This document shows, in pieces, positions 35,046 to 44,657 of a DNA stretch of 64,000 bases (positions are counted from its first letter, which is position 1; each line of letters starts with the position of its first letter). The notes under the pieces are model-generated. The model had not been told where the DNA came from and made no database searches. It saw nothing but the letters and a program-made list of their open reading frames with translations. A program made the translations under genes and the position numbers. Source of the DNA: Bacillus sp. FJAT-29937 (GTDB taxonomy: Bacteria > Bacillota > Bacilli > Bacillales > Cytobacillaceae); contig NZ_LMAS01000008.1 of the NCBI RefSeq assembly GCF_001509555.1, forward strand, positions 1 through 64,000, in the 5' to 3' direction.

Positions 35046-35231
35046 TTGGGAAGTCCGATACAAGATAAAAACAACCAAGTGGTATTTTTAAAACAAAGAT
35101 TAAATATGTTTATTGATGTGCTTGATGCAATTGAGCCGGAAGAGGCGGATATAGAAGATATTGATCGTTTAATTGAAATTATTGACGATATTGAATCGAA
35201 ATGCCGCGAATTTAATAATCGTGATGAATAA
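35046..35231 (+). CDS. Small SE1561-like protein
   Basis: 61 aa, acidic helical protein (DKNNQVVFLKQRLNMFIDVL, DIEDIDRLIEIIDDIESK) resembling the SE1561 family of Firmicutes; function unknown. TTG start, with AAGGAGAG 6 bases upstream. Confidence 0.7.
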   Translation: MGSPIQDKNNQVVFLKQRLNMFIDVLDAIEPEEADIEDIDRLIEIIDDIESKCREFNNRDE

Positions 35232-35256
35232 AGAGCCGTTTGGCTCTTTTTATTTT
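35228..35256 (+). terminator. Terminator
   Basis: AAAGAGCC, GTTT, GGCTCTTTTTATTTT, overlapping the stop. Confidence 0.85.
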
Positions 35257-35323
35257 GCGCCAAAAACGCAAAAGCATATTAATCACTCATGCCCAATAGG
35301 TTTCGTTTTGATTGAAATGCTTT

Positions 35324-35354
35324 GTTCATCTTCCGTTCACATAAAGGGTATAGT
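35324..35354 (+). promoter_or_regulatory. HssR box and -10 of hrtBA
   Basis: GTTCATCTT-CC-GTTCACATA (35324-35343) matches the direct repeat GTTCATATT-N2-GTTCATATT bound by HssR, at 8 of 9 and 7 of 9 bases. TATAGT follows at 35349-35354, and no separate -35 is needed for an activated promoter. Confidence 0.72.
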
Positions 35355-35386
35355 CTAAGTTTGTAAAAACGTGAATGGAGGAATGG

Positions 35387-36424
35387 ATGATGAACCTTGC
35401 GTGGAAAGAAATGAAGAAAAATAAAGTAAGATTTTTAATATTAGGCTCCATTGTTTTTCTGGTTAGTTTCCTAACTTTTATTATATCAGGTTTAGCAAAT
35501 GGATTATCACAAGACAATGCTGCCCTAATTAAGGATTTACCAGATGGCCAATTTTATATGAGTATAGATGCAGATGAAACTTATAATCTGTCTAGGATAG
35601 ATAGCAGGATTCAAGATGAAATATTAAATACAGAAAAAGATGCCGTAGCATTCTCCATTCAAATGGGCTTTCTAAATGATAAGACTGATAAGCAACAAGG
35701 CGTCGCCTTTGTTACATCCTCTGATTCAAAGCTATTTAAACATGTTAAACACGGGGAAATAATACTAGACCGCTCATTAAAGGATAAAGGAATTAAGGTT
35801 GGGGATACATTAACGAATAATCAATTTAGCGGCACTTTTATTGTAAAGGGTTTTGTCGATCAAAAGAAGTATAGTCATGCACCTGTTGCCTATATAAATA
35901 TGGAGGATTACAAAGAAATTTACCGAGTTGAAGAAATGCAATTGATGTTCATACCTGGAGGAGATTCTCCACAAGAATTCACGGGGCTGCAATCATTTTC
36001 ACAGAAAGATTTTCTCGATACTATTCCAAGTTATAAAGCAGAACAGCTGTCTTTAAATATGATTGTTTGGTTTTTAGTTGCAATTAGTGGAATGTTGTTT
36101 GCAATCTTTTTCTATATGATGAACGTTCAAAAAATAGGCTTATACGGTATTCTAAAAGCAATTGGTCTAAAAACAAGTAAATTATTCAAAATGATGTGGA
36201 CACAAATGGTTTTAATAACAGTTGCTTCACTTGCTCTGTCTATGTCACTAAGCCACATCTTTAATTTAATTGCACCCAATGGAATGCCATTTAGTTTACC
36301 TCTTGAAATAACAGCTCAATTATCTCTCGTATTCCTGGTTATCGGATTTATTGGGGCTACACTATCAGGGCTGCAAATAAAAAAAGTCGAACCATTACAA
36401 GCGATACAGCAAGGAGAGGTGTAA
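35387..36424 (+). CDS. hrtB: Haem exporter permease HrtB
   Basis: About 345 aa, FtsX/MacB-type permease with one N-terminal membrane helix (RFLILGSIVFLVSFLTFIISGLANGL), a large extracellular domain, and three C-terminal helices (FFYMMNVQKIGLYGILKAIGLKT). The latter segments resemble S. aureus HrtB. GGAGG lies 5 bases upstream of ATG 35387. It is the first gene of the haem-stress operon under an HssR box. Confidence 0.85.
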   Translation: MMNLAWKEMKKNKVRFLILGSIVFLVSFLTFIISGLANGLSQDNAALIKDLPDGQFYMSIDADETYNLSRIDSRIQDEILNTEKDAVAFSIQMGFLNDKTDKQQGVAFVTSSDSKLFKHVKHGEIILDRSLKDKGIKVGDTLTNNQFSGTFIVKGFVDQKKYSHAPVAYINMEDYKEIYRVEEMQLMFIPGGDSPQEFTGLQSFSQKDFLDTIPSYKAEQLSLNMIVWFLVAISGMLFAIFFYMMNVQKIGLYGILKAIGLKTSKLFKMMWTQMVLITVASLALSMSLSHIFNLIAPNGMPFSLPLEITAQLSLVFLVIGFIGATLSGLQIKKVEPLQAIQQGEV

Positions 36425-36425
36425 T

Positions 36426-37145
36426 ATGGGGATATTTACAATTGATAATGTTAGAAAAACGTTTACGAATGGTGAAATAAAGGAAGAAATACTAAAAGGT
36501 ATTAATCTTTCTCTTAGGGAGGGTGAGGTAACAGCATTAGTAGGTGCATCAGGCTCTGGTAAAAGTACGCTTCTTACCATTGCTGCGGGTCTTCAGCCTA
36601 CATCAGATGGGCAAATCATATTCGAAGGGAAAAATATGACCGCCATGGGTTCAGAGCAAGTTCGTAAAGTGCGCGCAAGTAAATTTGGTTTTGTCTTTCA
36701 ATTTGCCCATCTTGTACCTTTTCTTACAGTAGCAGAACAACTACTGCTTATGCTCGATGTTTCTGAATCTAAATTAAAGAAACTTGAACAAAAAAAAGAA
36801 GTGGATAGAATACTAAAATTAGTTGGAATGGACCATCGGAAAAATGCCTATCCATCTTCCTTATCTGGCGGGGAGAAGCAGCGAGTAGCCATTGCTCGTG
36901 CAATGATTCACAAGCCTAAGGTTCTCTTCGCAGATGAACCAACGGCAAGTTTGGATTCAAAGAGATCGAAAGAGATTATGGCATTAATCCAAGATTTAAC
37001 TAAAACCATGAGCATTACTACCCTGATGGTTACCCATGACGAAGAAATGCTTTCTTATGCTGACCATATAGTTAAAATGAGTGATGGCATCATTGTCCAA
37101 AATAAAGATTCAATCCTAGAACTAAAGGAAATGGCTTTAACATAA
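36426..37145 (+). CDS. hrtA: Haem exporter ATP-binding protein HrtA
   Basis: 239 aa ABC ATPase: Walker A GASGSGKST, signature LSGGEKQRVAIARA, Walker B VLFADEPTASLD and the H-loop VTHDEE. It starts one base after the hrtB stop. With HrtB it removes toxic haem or related membrane-damaging compounds. Confidence 0.9.
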   Translation: MGIFTIDNVRKTFTNGEIKEEILKGINLSLREGEVTALVGASGSGKSTLLTIAAGLQPTSDGQIIFEGKNMTAMGSEQVRKVRASKFGFVFQFAHLVPFLTVAEQLLLMLDVSESKLKKLEQKKEVDRILKLVGMDHRKNAYPSSLSGGEKQRVAIARAMIHKPKVLFADEPTASLDSKRSKEIMALIQDLTKTMSITTLMVTHDEEMLSYADHIVKMSDGIIVQNKDSILELKEMALT

Positions 37146-37161
37146 AATCATTTTTTATCCA

Positions 37162-37197
37162 GTCCTGTCATACTTGCGCAGGACTATTTTTTTATAT
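37162..37197 (+). terminator. hrtBA terminator
   Basis: AGTCCTG, loop, GCAGGACTATTTTTTTA. It separates hrtBA from hssRS. Confidence 0.8.
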
Positions 37198-37245
37198 AAA
37201 GTTTTAGATGCAATGGGTTTAATTTTAATATTTATAGGAGTAGAC

Positions 37246-37929
37246 ATGATGACGAACATTTTAATTGTTGATGACGATATCCATATATTAAAGCTAGTAC
37301 AAATTCATTTATCTGAACAAGGTTATAAAACATTCACAGCAAAATACGGGATTGAGGCTTTGGAAATTCTTAATACGGAAATATGTGATTTAGCAGTGGT
37401 TGATGTCATGATGCCTTTTATGGATGGCTTTACATTAACGGAAGAAATTCGAAAGCAGTATAATCTCCCGGTCGTACTTTTAACAGCTAAAGGTCAAATC
37501 GAGGATAAGGAACGAGGCTTTCAAGCAGGAACGGACGATTATTTAGTTAAGCCATTCGAACTAAAGGAATTAAGCTTTCGGATAAAAGCATTATTACGGC
37601 GATATGATAAGCAACTAGTTGAATCCATTGTTCGTATGGGCAGTATTACGATGGATAAAAATAGCTATGAAGCTCAGGTCGGAGACCAAACGATCCTTTT
37701 ACCTTTAAAGGAATTTGAGCTTTTGTATTTTTTAATGTCAAAACCTAAGCAAGTGTTTTCAAGAGAACACCTAATTGAACATATTTGGGGTTTAGATTAT
37801 GAAGGGGATGATCGAACAGTAGATGTTCATGTAAAACGATTAAGGGAACGTTTTTCTAAATTGACAGATGATTTTCAAATTAAAACCGTTCGAGGAGTTG
37901 GTTACTCACTGGAGGTTAAGCGAGAATGA
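37246..37929 (+). CDS. hssR: Haem response regulator HssR
   Basis: 227 aa. Receiver domain with phospho-acceptor Asp in CDLAVVDVMMPFMDGF and Lys in DYLVKPFE; OmpR-type winged helix ending WGLDYEGDDRTVDVHVKRLRERF. Overall close to S. aureus HssR (LLTAKGQIEDKERGFQAGTDDY). ATG 37246 follows TATAGGAGTAGAC; the earlier in-frame start at 37174 has no site. It would bind the box before hrtBA. Confidence 0.9.
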   Translation: MMTNILIVDDDIHILKLVQIHLSEQGYKTFTAKYGIEALEILNTEICDLAVVDVMMPFMDGFTLTEEIRKQYNLPVVLLTAKGQIEDKERGFQAGTDDYLVKPFELKELSFRIKALLRRYDKQLVESIVRMGSITMDKNSYEAQVGDQTILLPLKEFELLYFLMSKPKQVFSREHLIEHIWGLDYEGDDRTVDVHVKRLRERFSKLTDDFQIKTVRGVGYSLEVKRE

Positions 37930-39305
37930 AAACTCTTTATGTGAAATTTGTTGTCATTACGATTGGAATTATGATTTTAAGCAGCATTCTCGCTTTTTTA
38001 ATATCGAATACTTATTATCAACAAAAATTAAAACCAAATAACGATCAAAAAATCACAAATATTGCCCTATCAATTGCTGCGTATACTGAGAAGCATCCTC
38101 ATATGAATTTGAATGAGTACTTAGAGAACATTTCATCCATTGGATATCAAATATATTTGGTTGACAATGCTGGTGATGAGGCTTTTTTTGGCGAAAATTT
38201 TAGGGAGCAATCTCTTTCAGCTTCAACTGCAGAATATGTATTAAAGGGCAATACGTATCATGGGATTCTTCATTTTCCACAAAAAACATTTGTCACAGGT
38301 TTCTTTGCCAATGAATTAAAGAATACAATCGGCGTTCCATTAGCGCATGGCGGAAGAAGTTATGCTCTTTTCATTAGGCCAGATATTAAACTTCTTTTTA
38401 ATGAGATGCATGTTTTATTTGGATGGCTGCTTGCCATAACGATTATTTTGAGCATCGTCTTAGTCGTTATTAGTACAAAATACTTAGTAAAACCAATTTC
38501 AAAACTTACAACAGCCACAAAATCACTTTCCAATGGCGATTTCAATGTTGAACTTAATATAACCCGCCACGATGAGCTGGGGGAGCTTTCCAAAAGCTTT
38601 TTACGAATGGCACGAAAATTAGAACAAATGGATGAAACAAGGAAGGAATTCATATCTAATATTTCTCATGATATTCAGTCACCTCTTTCCAATATAAAAG
38701 GATATACGAACCTATTGGAAAAAGAATCATTAAGTATAGAAGAAAGAAGCCAATACATTTTAGTCATTCATGATGAAATTAGCAGGCTTTCGACTTTAAC
38801 AAAACAATTATTACTCCTTGCCTCATTGGATCGCAATGAAGATATTTTGAAAAAAAAGCCATTCAATCTTGGTCAGCAATTGAAGGAATTAATTCGAAAT
38901 TATCAATGGCAAGTAAGTGAAAAAGGGATTATGCTGAGCTACACCTTACAAGATACGAAAATCATAGGTGACTCATCATTACTCAATACAGTATGGGATA
39001 ATCTACTAACTAATGCTATTAAATATAATAAACCTGATGGCGGCATTGAAATATCAATTGAAGAAAAAGGAAAATCGATTGTAGTATCCTTCAAAGATAC
39101 AGGAATAGGATTGAATCATGCAGAAATAGAAAGGATATTCGATCGCTTTTACCGGGCAGATGCCGCACGTACACGAACAATCGAAGGAACAGGACTTGGT
39201 TTATCCATTGTTTGGACGATTGTCAAATTGCATGGTGGTCATATCGATGTAACTAGTAAAGAAAATGAAGGAACTACTTTTATTGTTCAGTTACCAGTAA
39301 GTTAA
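37926..39305 (+). CDS. hssS: Haem sensor kinase HssS
   Basis: 459 aa histidine kinase with two membrane helices (residues about 9-28 and 163-183) enclosing an extracellular sensor domain, a HAMP region (PISKLTTATKSLSNGDF), the H-box FISNISHDIQSPL with its phospho-His, and N, D and G boxes (LLTNAIKYN, DTGIGL, GTGLGLSI). Overlaps hssR by 4 bases. Confidence 0.9.
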   Translation: MKTLYVKFVVITIGIMILSSILAFLISNTYYQQKLKPNNDQKITNIALSIAAYTEKHPHMNLNEYLENISSIGYQIYLVDNAGDEAFFGENFREQSLSASTAEYVLKGNTYHGILHFPQKTFVTGFFANELKNTIGVPLAHGGRSYALFIRPDIKLLFNEMHVLFGWLLAITIILSIVLVVISTKYLVKPISKLTTATKSLSNGDFNVELNITRHDELGELSKSFLRMARKLEQMDETRKEFISNISHDIQSPLSNIKGYTNLLEKESLSIEERSQYILVIHDEISRLSTLTKQLLLLASLDRNEDILKKKPFNLGQQLKELIRNYQWQVSEKGIMLSYTLQDTKIIGDSSLLNTVWDNLLTNAIKYNKPDGGIEISIEEKGKSIVVSFKDTGIGLNHAEIERIFDRFYRADAARTRTIEGTGLGLSIVWTIVKLHGGHIDVTSKENEGTTFIVQLPVS

Positions 39306-39318
39306 TAATTGTTGTAAT

Positions 39319-39374
39319 TTGTCATTTATTGCAGAGGATATAGTCAACCGGTAATGAATGACTCTTTTTTGTTT
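39319..39374 (+). terminator. hssRS terminator
   Basis: GTCATTTATT...AATGAATGAC followed by TCTTTTTTG. Confidence 0.65.
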
Positions 39375-39505
39375 ATGGCCATCTTTTCCTTCGGCAGAAT
39401 AAGCGCTTTATCTTTAATTACATACTCATTAGGAGTATAATATAGACGGAAATTATAATTATTTTCACAAAATATAAATGTGCTCAAAGGGGAAGGGGTA
39501 CGAAG

Positions 39506-41053
39506 ATGAATATCGAAAAGTTTCAAGAGAGTATGTATCAGCTAATTGTTGAAACATCAACAAGGCTTCCAAAAGACGTACGTCGTGCAATTCAGGCTGC
39601 GAAGGAAAATGAAAGTGCTGGAACTAGATCAGCAATGAGTTTAGCGACAATCACGAATAATATTAAAATGGCTGATGATAATGTTTCACCAATCTGCCAA
39701 GATACAGGTCTTCCAACCTTCAAAATTAAGACGCCTGTTGGGGCAAACCAGCTTGTGATGAAAGAAGCAATCAAGAATGCGATTGTACAAGCTACGAAAG
39801 ATGGAAAGCTTCGCCCAAATTCAGTTGACTCGCTTACAGGGGATAATAGCGGAGACAATCTTGGATTAGGCGTCCCGGTTATTAAATTTGATCAATGGGA
39901 AAATGATTATATCGATGCCCGCCTTATTTTAAAAGGAGGCGGCTGTGAAAATAAAAATATTCAATACAGCTTGCCTTGTGAGCTTGAAGGTCTTGGTCGT
40001 GCAGGCCGTGACCTTGATGGCATTCGTAAATGTATTATGCACTCGGTGTACCAAGCGCAAGGACAAGGCTGCAGCGCTGGCTTTATCGGCGTTGGTATCG
40101 GCGGAGACCGTTCTTCCGGCTACGACCTTGCGAAAGAACAGCTATTCCGTTCAAACGATGATGTAAATCCGAACGAAGATCTTCGAAAAGTTGAAGAATA
40201 TGTAATGGAAAATGCCAACAAGCTTGGAATCGGAACAATGGGCTTTGGCGGGGAGACAACTCTTTTAGGCTGTAAAATTGGTGTGATGAATCGTATTCCT
40301 GCAAGCTTCTTCGTTTCTGTAGCCTATAACTGCTGGGCATTCCGCCGTTTAGGTGTTGCTGTAAATGCTGAAACTGGTGAAATTAACGAATGGATGTACC
40401 AAGAAGGCGAGAATATCGACTTTGCTGCAACAGAAGCGGAAAAAGAAACAGCAGCTGCTGCAGAAACAAAAGCGGAAGTGATTACTTTACAGGCTCCAAT
40501 TACAGAAGAGCAAATTCGCAGCTTAAAGGTTGGAGATGTCGTTCAAATTAACGGCAGAATGTACACTGGCCGTGATGCGATTCACCATCACTTAATGTCA
40601 AATGACGCACCAGTTGATTTAAATGGCCAAGTTATTTACCACTGTGGACCTGTGATGCTGAAAGATGCTGAAGGAAAGTGGCATGTGAAGGCAGCAGGTC
40701 CAACAACAAGTATTCGTGAAGAGCCATACCAAGGCGACATCATGAAGAAATTCGGCATCCGCGCTGTGATCGGAAAAGGCGGAATGGGTCCGAAAACTTT
40801 GGCAGCCCTAGAAGAACATGGCGGTGTGTATTTAAATGCAATCGGCGGTGCGGCTCAATATTATGCGGATTGTATTAAGGATGTTGAAGGCGTTGATTTG
40901 ATGGAATTTGGTATTCCAGAAGCAATGTGGCATCTCAAAGTTGAAGGTTTTACAGCAGTAGTCACAATGGATTCACACGGAAACAGCTTGCATGCTGATG
41001 TGGATAAATCTTCTTTAGAGAAACTGGCTCAGTTTAAAGAGCGTGTATTTTAA
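39506..41053 (+). CDS. fumA: Fumarate hydratase class I
   Basis: 515 aa. Iron-sulphur fumarase interconverting fumarate and malate in the citric acid cycle. Alpha part: PICQDTGLPTFKIKTP, KGGGCENKNI, GQGCSAGFIGVGIGGDRSSGY (cluster cysteines). Beta part from residue about 330: GKGGMGPKTLAALEEHGGVYLNAIGGAAQYY. Single-chain form; GGGGAAGGGGTACGAAG precedes the ATG. Confidence 0.94.
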   Translation: MNIEKFQESMYQLIVETSTRLPKDVRRAIQAAKENESAGTRSAMSLATITNNIKMADDNVSPICQDTGLPTFKIKTPVGANQLVMKEAIKNAIVQATKDGKLRPNSVDSLTGDNSGDNLGLGVPVIKFDQWENDYIDARLILKGGGCENKNIQYSLPCELEGLGRAGRDLDGIRKCIMHSVYQAQGQGCSAGFIGVGIGGDRSSGYDLAKEQLFRSNDDVNPNEDLRKVEEYVMENANKLGIGTMGFGGETTLLGCKIGVMNRIPASFFVSVAYNCWAFRRLGVAVNAETGEINEWMYQEGENIDFAATEAEKETAAAAETKAEVITLQAPITEEQIRSLKVGDVVQINGRMYTGRDAIHHHLMSNDAPVDLNGQVIYHCGPVMLKDAEGKWHVKAAGPTTSIREEPYQGDIMKKFGIRAVIGKGGMGPKTLAALEEHGGVYLNAIGGAAQYYADCIKDVEGVDLMEFGIPEAMWHLKVEGFTAVVTMDSHGNSLHADVDKSSLEKLAQFKERVF

Positions 41054-41059
41054 TATTGT

Positions 41060-41097
41060 TTGGCTCTAGTCATTTTCTTGACTAGGGCTTTTTTAAT
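41060..41097 (+). terminator. fumA terminator
   Basis: GCTCTAGTCA, TTTTCT, TGACTAGGGCTTTTTT. Confidence 0.88.
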
Positions 41098-41177
41098 GGT
41101 GTTTATTGGCATGGAATGGAGCGAATGTTTTCCCAAATCGGCACAAACAATAAGAAAAAAATAGAGGAGGAGCGAAG

Positions 41178-41975
41178 ATGAAACTTTTTAAACATCTGAT
41201 CATCCTGAGTGTCTTATTGTTTGCTTTTTCGCCAGCAGTTAATGCCAATTACGCCAACTCTCCTATTCATTGGGGATTTAAAAAGGGCTCAAATGAGCAG
41301 CCTGCCGATGCCGGTAAAGGTTTAGATGACATGCTAGAACGGCTCGGTGCCTACTACAAGGGAGATACAACGAAAAAAGAAATATATTTAACCTTTGATA
41401 ACGGCTATGAAAATGGCTATACTCCTAAAGTGCTCGATGTTTTGAAAAAGGAAAAGGTGCCGGCAGCTTTTTTTATAACAGGGCATTATTTAAAAACCGC
41501 ACCTGATCTAGTCAAACGAATGGCCAATGAAGGCCATATTATTGGCAACCACTCCTGGCATCATCCGGATATGACGACTATTAGCGATGAAAAAATCGCG
41601 AAGGAATTGGAAATGGTTCGGGAGGGGACGGAAAAACTAACAGGAATCAAAACGATGACATATCTGCGCCCGCCAAGGGGCATTTTTAGCGAGCGAACAA
41701 TCGAAGTAGCAAAGCAACATGGCTATATTCACATCTTCTGGTCTTTAGCATTTAAAGATTGGGTGGTCGATCAGCAAAAAGGATGGCAATATTCCTACGA
41801 CAACATCATGAAACAAATTCATCCAGGAGCCATTCTGCTGCTTCACACCGTATCTAAAGACAATGCCGATGCACTGGAAAAAGCGATAGTCGATTTGAAA
41901 AAGCGAGGATATACGTTTAAAAGCTTGGATGATTTGATGATGAGTTTAGGTGTCGAGGAGAGAATGCTTTATTGA
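41178..41975 (+). CDS. pdaA: Muramic delta-lactam de-N-acetylase PdaA
   Basis: 265 aa exported polysaccharide deacetylase needed for the muramic delta-lactam of spore cortex peptidoglycan. Signal peptide residues 1-24; NodB motifs LTFDNGYEN (the DN variant typical of PdaA), IIGNHSWHH with the metal-binding histidines, LRPPRGIFS, and GAILLLHTVS. GAGGAGGAGCGAAG precedes the ATG. Confidence 0.95.
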   Translation: MKLFKHLIILSVLLFAFSPAVNANYANSPIHWGFKKGSNEQPADAGKGLDDMLERLGAYYKGDTTKKEIYLTFDNGYENGYTPKVLDVLKKEKVPAAFFITGHYLKTAPDLVKRMANEGHIIGNHSWHHPDMTTISDEKIAKELEMVREGTEKLTGIKTMTYLRPPRGIFSERTIEVAKQHGYIHIFWSLAFKDWVVDQQKGWQYSYDNIMKQIHPGAILLLHTVSKDNADALEKAIVDLKKRGYTFKSLDDLMMSLGVEERMLY

Positions 41976-42015
41976 GGTATATGAAGTGACCGATTTGTTA
42001 AAAAGTATATATAAA

Positions 42016-42053
42016 AAACTACCCGAATTTCACAAGAAGTTCGGGTTTCTTTA
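42016..42053 (+). terminator. pdaA terminator
   Basis: CTACCCGAA, loop, TTCGGGTTTCTTT. Confidence 0.8.
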
Positions 42054-42122
42054 CGTTCAGTTTAGGAATGATACGCGAAATAATGCTATAATTACGAAAA
42101 AAGGTTAAAGGACGGATCATTC

Positions 42123-42983
42123 TTGGAGACAATACAAATAAAAGGCCCTTACAATTTTGATCTTGTATTGGACAGGCTTTCCATCGACCCCCTAAATCAG
42201 GTGGACATAGCCAATCGATCGGTGAAAGTGCCGCTGCTGATTGAAGGGGAACCGATTGTGGCAATTGTAAAAGCAATTGGAACAACCTTAGCCCCGGAAT
42301 TCGTGATGGAGGGAACTGAGGGTAAATATAAGGAAAAAGCAGACAAACGATTAGCTGAAATTTTTCAATGGCATACCCCACTTGAAATGATTGGCCAACA
42401 TTTTAAGAATACGGACCTTAAAGAGATCTTCGAACTACATTATGGCACACCCATTGTTCTCGACTTTTCACCGTATAACTGTCTGTTAAAATGTATTATC
42501 CACCAGCAGCTGAATATGTCATTTGCCCATACTTTAACGGAGCGGTTTGTGAAAACTTTCGGATTTGAAATAGAAGGTGTTTGGTTCTACCCCCTGCCGG
42601 AAATAGTCGCCGAGCTTACCGTAGAAGATCTTCGTGAGCTCCAGTTCAGCGGGCGAAAGGCTGAATATGTGATTGGCATTGCAAAGGAAGTAGTGGCAGG
42701 TAACCTGAACTTTGATGAACTAAAAAAACAATCAAATGAGGACATTTTTAAACAATTAATCAAACTGCGCGGAGTTGGACCTTGGACGGTTCAAAATTTC
42801 CTCATGTTTGGACTAGGCCGTCCGAATCTTTTTCCAATGGCAGACATCGGCATTCAAAATGCCTTGAAAAAATTATATCAATTAGAAGCAAAACCAGCTT
42901 TAGAAGAAATGGAATCCTACTCAAAAAGCTGGGAACCATACTTAAGCTATGCTTCCCTCTATTTATGGAGAAGCATCGAATAA
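42123..42983 (+). CDS. yfjP: DNA-3-methyladenine glycosylase (YfjP/AlkA-like)
   Basis: 286 aa HhH-GPD glycosylase that removes alkylated bases. Helix-hairpin-helix and catalytic Asp lie in LIKLRGVGPWTVQNFLMFG and MADIGIQNAL; CIIHQQLNMSFA is the family substrate-pocket motif. TTG start. Followed by yfjO-like as in the yfj region. Confidence 0.9.
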   Translation: METIQIKGPYNFDLVLDRLSIDPLNQVDIANRSVKVPLLIEGEPIVAIVKAIGTTLAPEFVMEGTEGKYKEKADKRLAEIFQWHTPLEMIGQHFKNTDLKEIFELHYGTPIVLDFSPYNCLLKCIIHQQLNMSFAHTLTERFVKTFGFEIEGVWFYPLPEIVAELTVEDLRELQFSGRKAEYVIGIAKEVVAGNLNFDELKKQSNEDIFKQLIKLRGVGPWTVQNFLMFGLGRPNLFPMADIGIQNALKKLYQLEAKPALEEMESYSKSWEPYLSYASLYLWRSIE

Positions 42984-43002
42984 TCTGGAGTGATCAAGCA
43001 CC

Positions 43003-44382
43003 ATGAAACAAGAACAAACAGCTAAACTCAAACTAAATCAAACATTTCCTTTGACAATCAAAAGACTAGGCATCAATGGCGAAGGAGTCGGCTATTTTAA
43101 AAAGCAGGTTGTCTTTGTGCCTGGAGCGCTGCCTGGGGAAGAGGTTGTCGTTGAAGCAACAAAGGTAAACCCAAAATTCGCAGAAGCAAAAATCAAGAAA
43201 ATCCGCAAAAAATCAGAGCATCGCATCCAGCCGCCATGTCCGATTTATGAAGAATGCGGAGGCTGCCAGCTTCAGCATTTGCAATATAGCCAACAGCTGA
43301 AAGAAAAACGCGATATTGTTATTCAAGCGCTGGAAAGACACACAAAGCTGAACCCGGCTCAACTAAATATTAAAGAGACGATCGGCATGGAAGACCCTTG
43401 GAATTACCGAAACAAAAGTCAATTTCAAGTCGGCTTCAAAGATGGACAGGTGCTAGCTGGCCTTTATGGCATGAACTCCCATCGCCTCATTAATATTGAC
43501 CAATGTGCCGTTCAGCATCCACAAACAAACAAAGCAACCGTAACCGTGAAAAAGATTCTACAGGATTTGAAAATCCCTATATATAATGAAAGAACTAGGA
43601 AGGGACTTGTGCGGACAATCGTCTCTAGAGTTGGCATTCGAACAGGAGAACTTCAAATCGTTCTAATCACAACGCAAAAAGAACTGCCAAAAAAGGATCT
43701 CATCATCCAAGAAATTAAAAAGCGGCTGCCTGAAGTAAAATCCATCATCCAAAATGTAAACGGACAAAAAACATCCTTAATTTTTGGCGAAGAAACTGTG
43801 AAACTTGAGGGGAATGATTTTATCCAGGAAACCCTAGGCGATCTTTCTTTCGAATTGTCAGCACGGACATTTTTCCAACTTAACCCTGAACAAACTGTCA
43901 AGCTCTATAATGAAGTGAAAGAAGCGGCTGGATTGACAGGGAAAGAAAAAGTAGTAGACGCCTATTGCGGCGTCGGAACAATTGGCCTATGGGTAGCTGA
44001 CCAAGCTGCTGAAATCCGCGGAATGGACATCATCCCAGAATCCATCGAAGACGCTAAGAAAAATGCTGCCCGTCACGGAATTAAGCATGCTAAATATATC
44101 GCGGGAAAAGCGGAGGTCTTGCTGCCGAAATGGGTGAAAGAGGGATGGAAACCGGATGTGATTATTGTCGATCCTCCTCGGACTGGGCTTGATAAACAGC
44201 TGTTAAAAACGATATTGAAAGTAAAGCCGAAGAAAGTAGTATATGTGTCATGCAATCCCTCGACGTTGGCGAAGGATATTGATGTTTTAAGCACAAGCTA
44301 TAAGGTCGACATGATTCAGCCGGTGGATATGTTTCCGCAGACGGCGCACGTTGAGACAGTTGCGTTGATAGAGTTGAAATAG
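43003..44382 (+). CDS. yfjO: 23S rRNA (uracil-C5)-methyltransferase, RlmCD/YfjO type
   Basis: 459 aa. N-terminal TRAM domain ([21 protein letters not shown]), iron-sulphur cysteines [18 protein letters not shown]-binding [13 protein letters not shown], and catalytic motifs [10 protein letters not shown] and [13 protein letters not shown] (nucleophilic Cys). It methylates one or two uridines of 23S rRNA. Whether it equals RlmCD or its paralogue YfjO cannot be decided here; the location favours YfjO. Confidence 0.9.
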   Translation: MKQEQTAKLKLNQTFPLTIKRLGINGEGVGYFKKQVVFVPGALPGEEVVVEATKVNPKFAEAKIKKIRKKSEHRIQPPCPIYEECGGCQLQHLQYSQQLKEKRDIVIQALERHTKLNPAQLNIKETIGMEDPWNYRNKSQFQVGFKDGQVLAGLYGMNSHRLINIDQCAVQHPQTNKATVTVKKILQDLKIPIYNERTRKGLVRTIVSRVGIRTGELQIVLITTQKELPKKDLIIQEIKKRLPEVKSIIQNVNGQKTSLIFGEETVKLEGNDFIQETLGDLSFELSARTFFQLNPEQTVKLYNEVKEAAGLTGKEKVVDAYCGVGTIGLWVADQAAEIRGMDIIPESIEDAKKNAARHGIKHAKYIAGKAEVLLPKWVKEGWKPDVIIVDPPRTGLDKQLLKTILKVKPKKVVYVSCNPSTLAKDIDVLSTSYKVDMIQPVDMFPQTAHVETVALIELK

Positions 44383-44433
44383 CTTGGTATCAATAGGTTT
44401 AGTGGTTTCTAACTAAATATTGAAGTGTGTTTT

Positions 44434-44470
44434 ATGTTCCCTCGGACTAATAGTTCGGGGGATTTTTTGA
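44434..44470 (+). terminator. Terminator after yfjO
   Basis: CCCTCGGACT, AAT, AGTTCGGGGGATTTTTTG. Confidence 0.8.
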
Positions 44471-44483
44471 CCCCCGGGGGTCT
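44470..44483. other. 14-bp perfect palindrome
   Basis: GACCCCCGGGGGTC, at the left edge of the prophage remnant; a GGGGGT...TTACGCA string near it recurs loosely at 54018-54036. Possible attachment-site relic. Confidence 0.3.
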
Positions 44484-44609
44484 ACTTTTACGCAGAAAAG
44501 AGTGGTAGAGTTTTACGGAAATGGTTTAGCAATTTAGTGGAAGAGGAGCCTTTTTGTAGAAGAGTGAAATAAATACATGGTTTGCAGAATAGTTTCTGCA
44601 GGTTTTCGT

Positions 44610-44657
44610 GTCAAACGATAATATGAAATATAAAAATATTTCATATTATCGTTTGAC
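44610..44657. repeat. Perfect 22-bp inverted repeat at the prophage edge
   Basis: GTCAAACGATAA-TATGAAATAT (44610-44631), loop AAAA, perfect complement at 44636-44657. The truncated phage tail gene starts directly after it. It may be a mobile-element end or a breakpoint relic. Confidence 0.8.
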
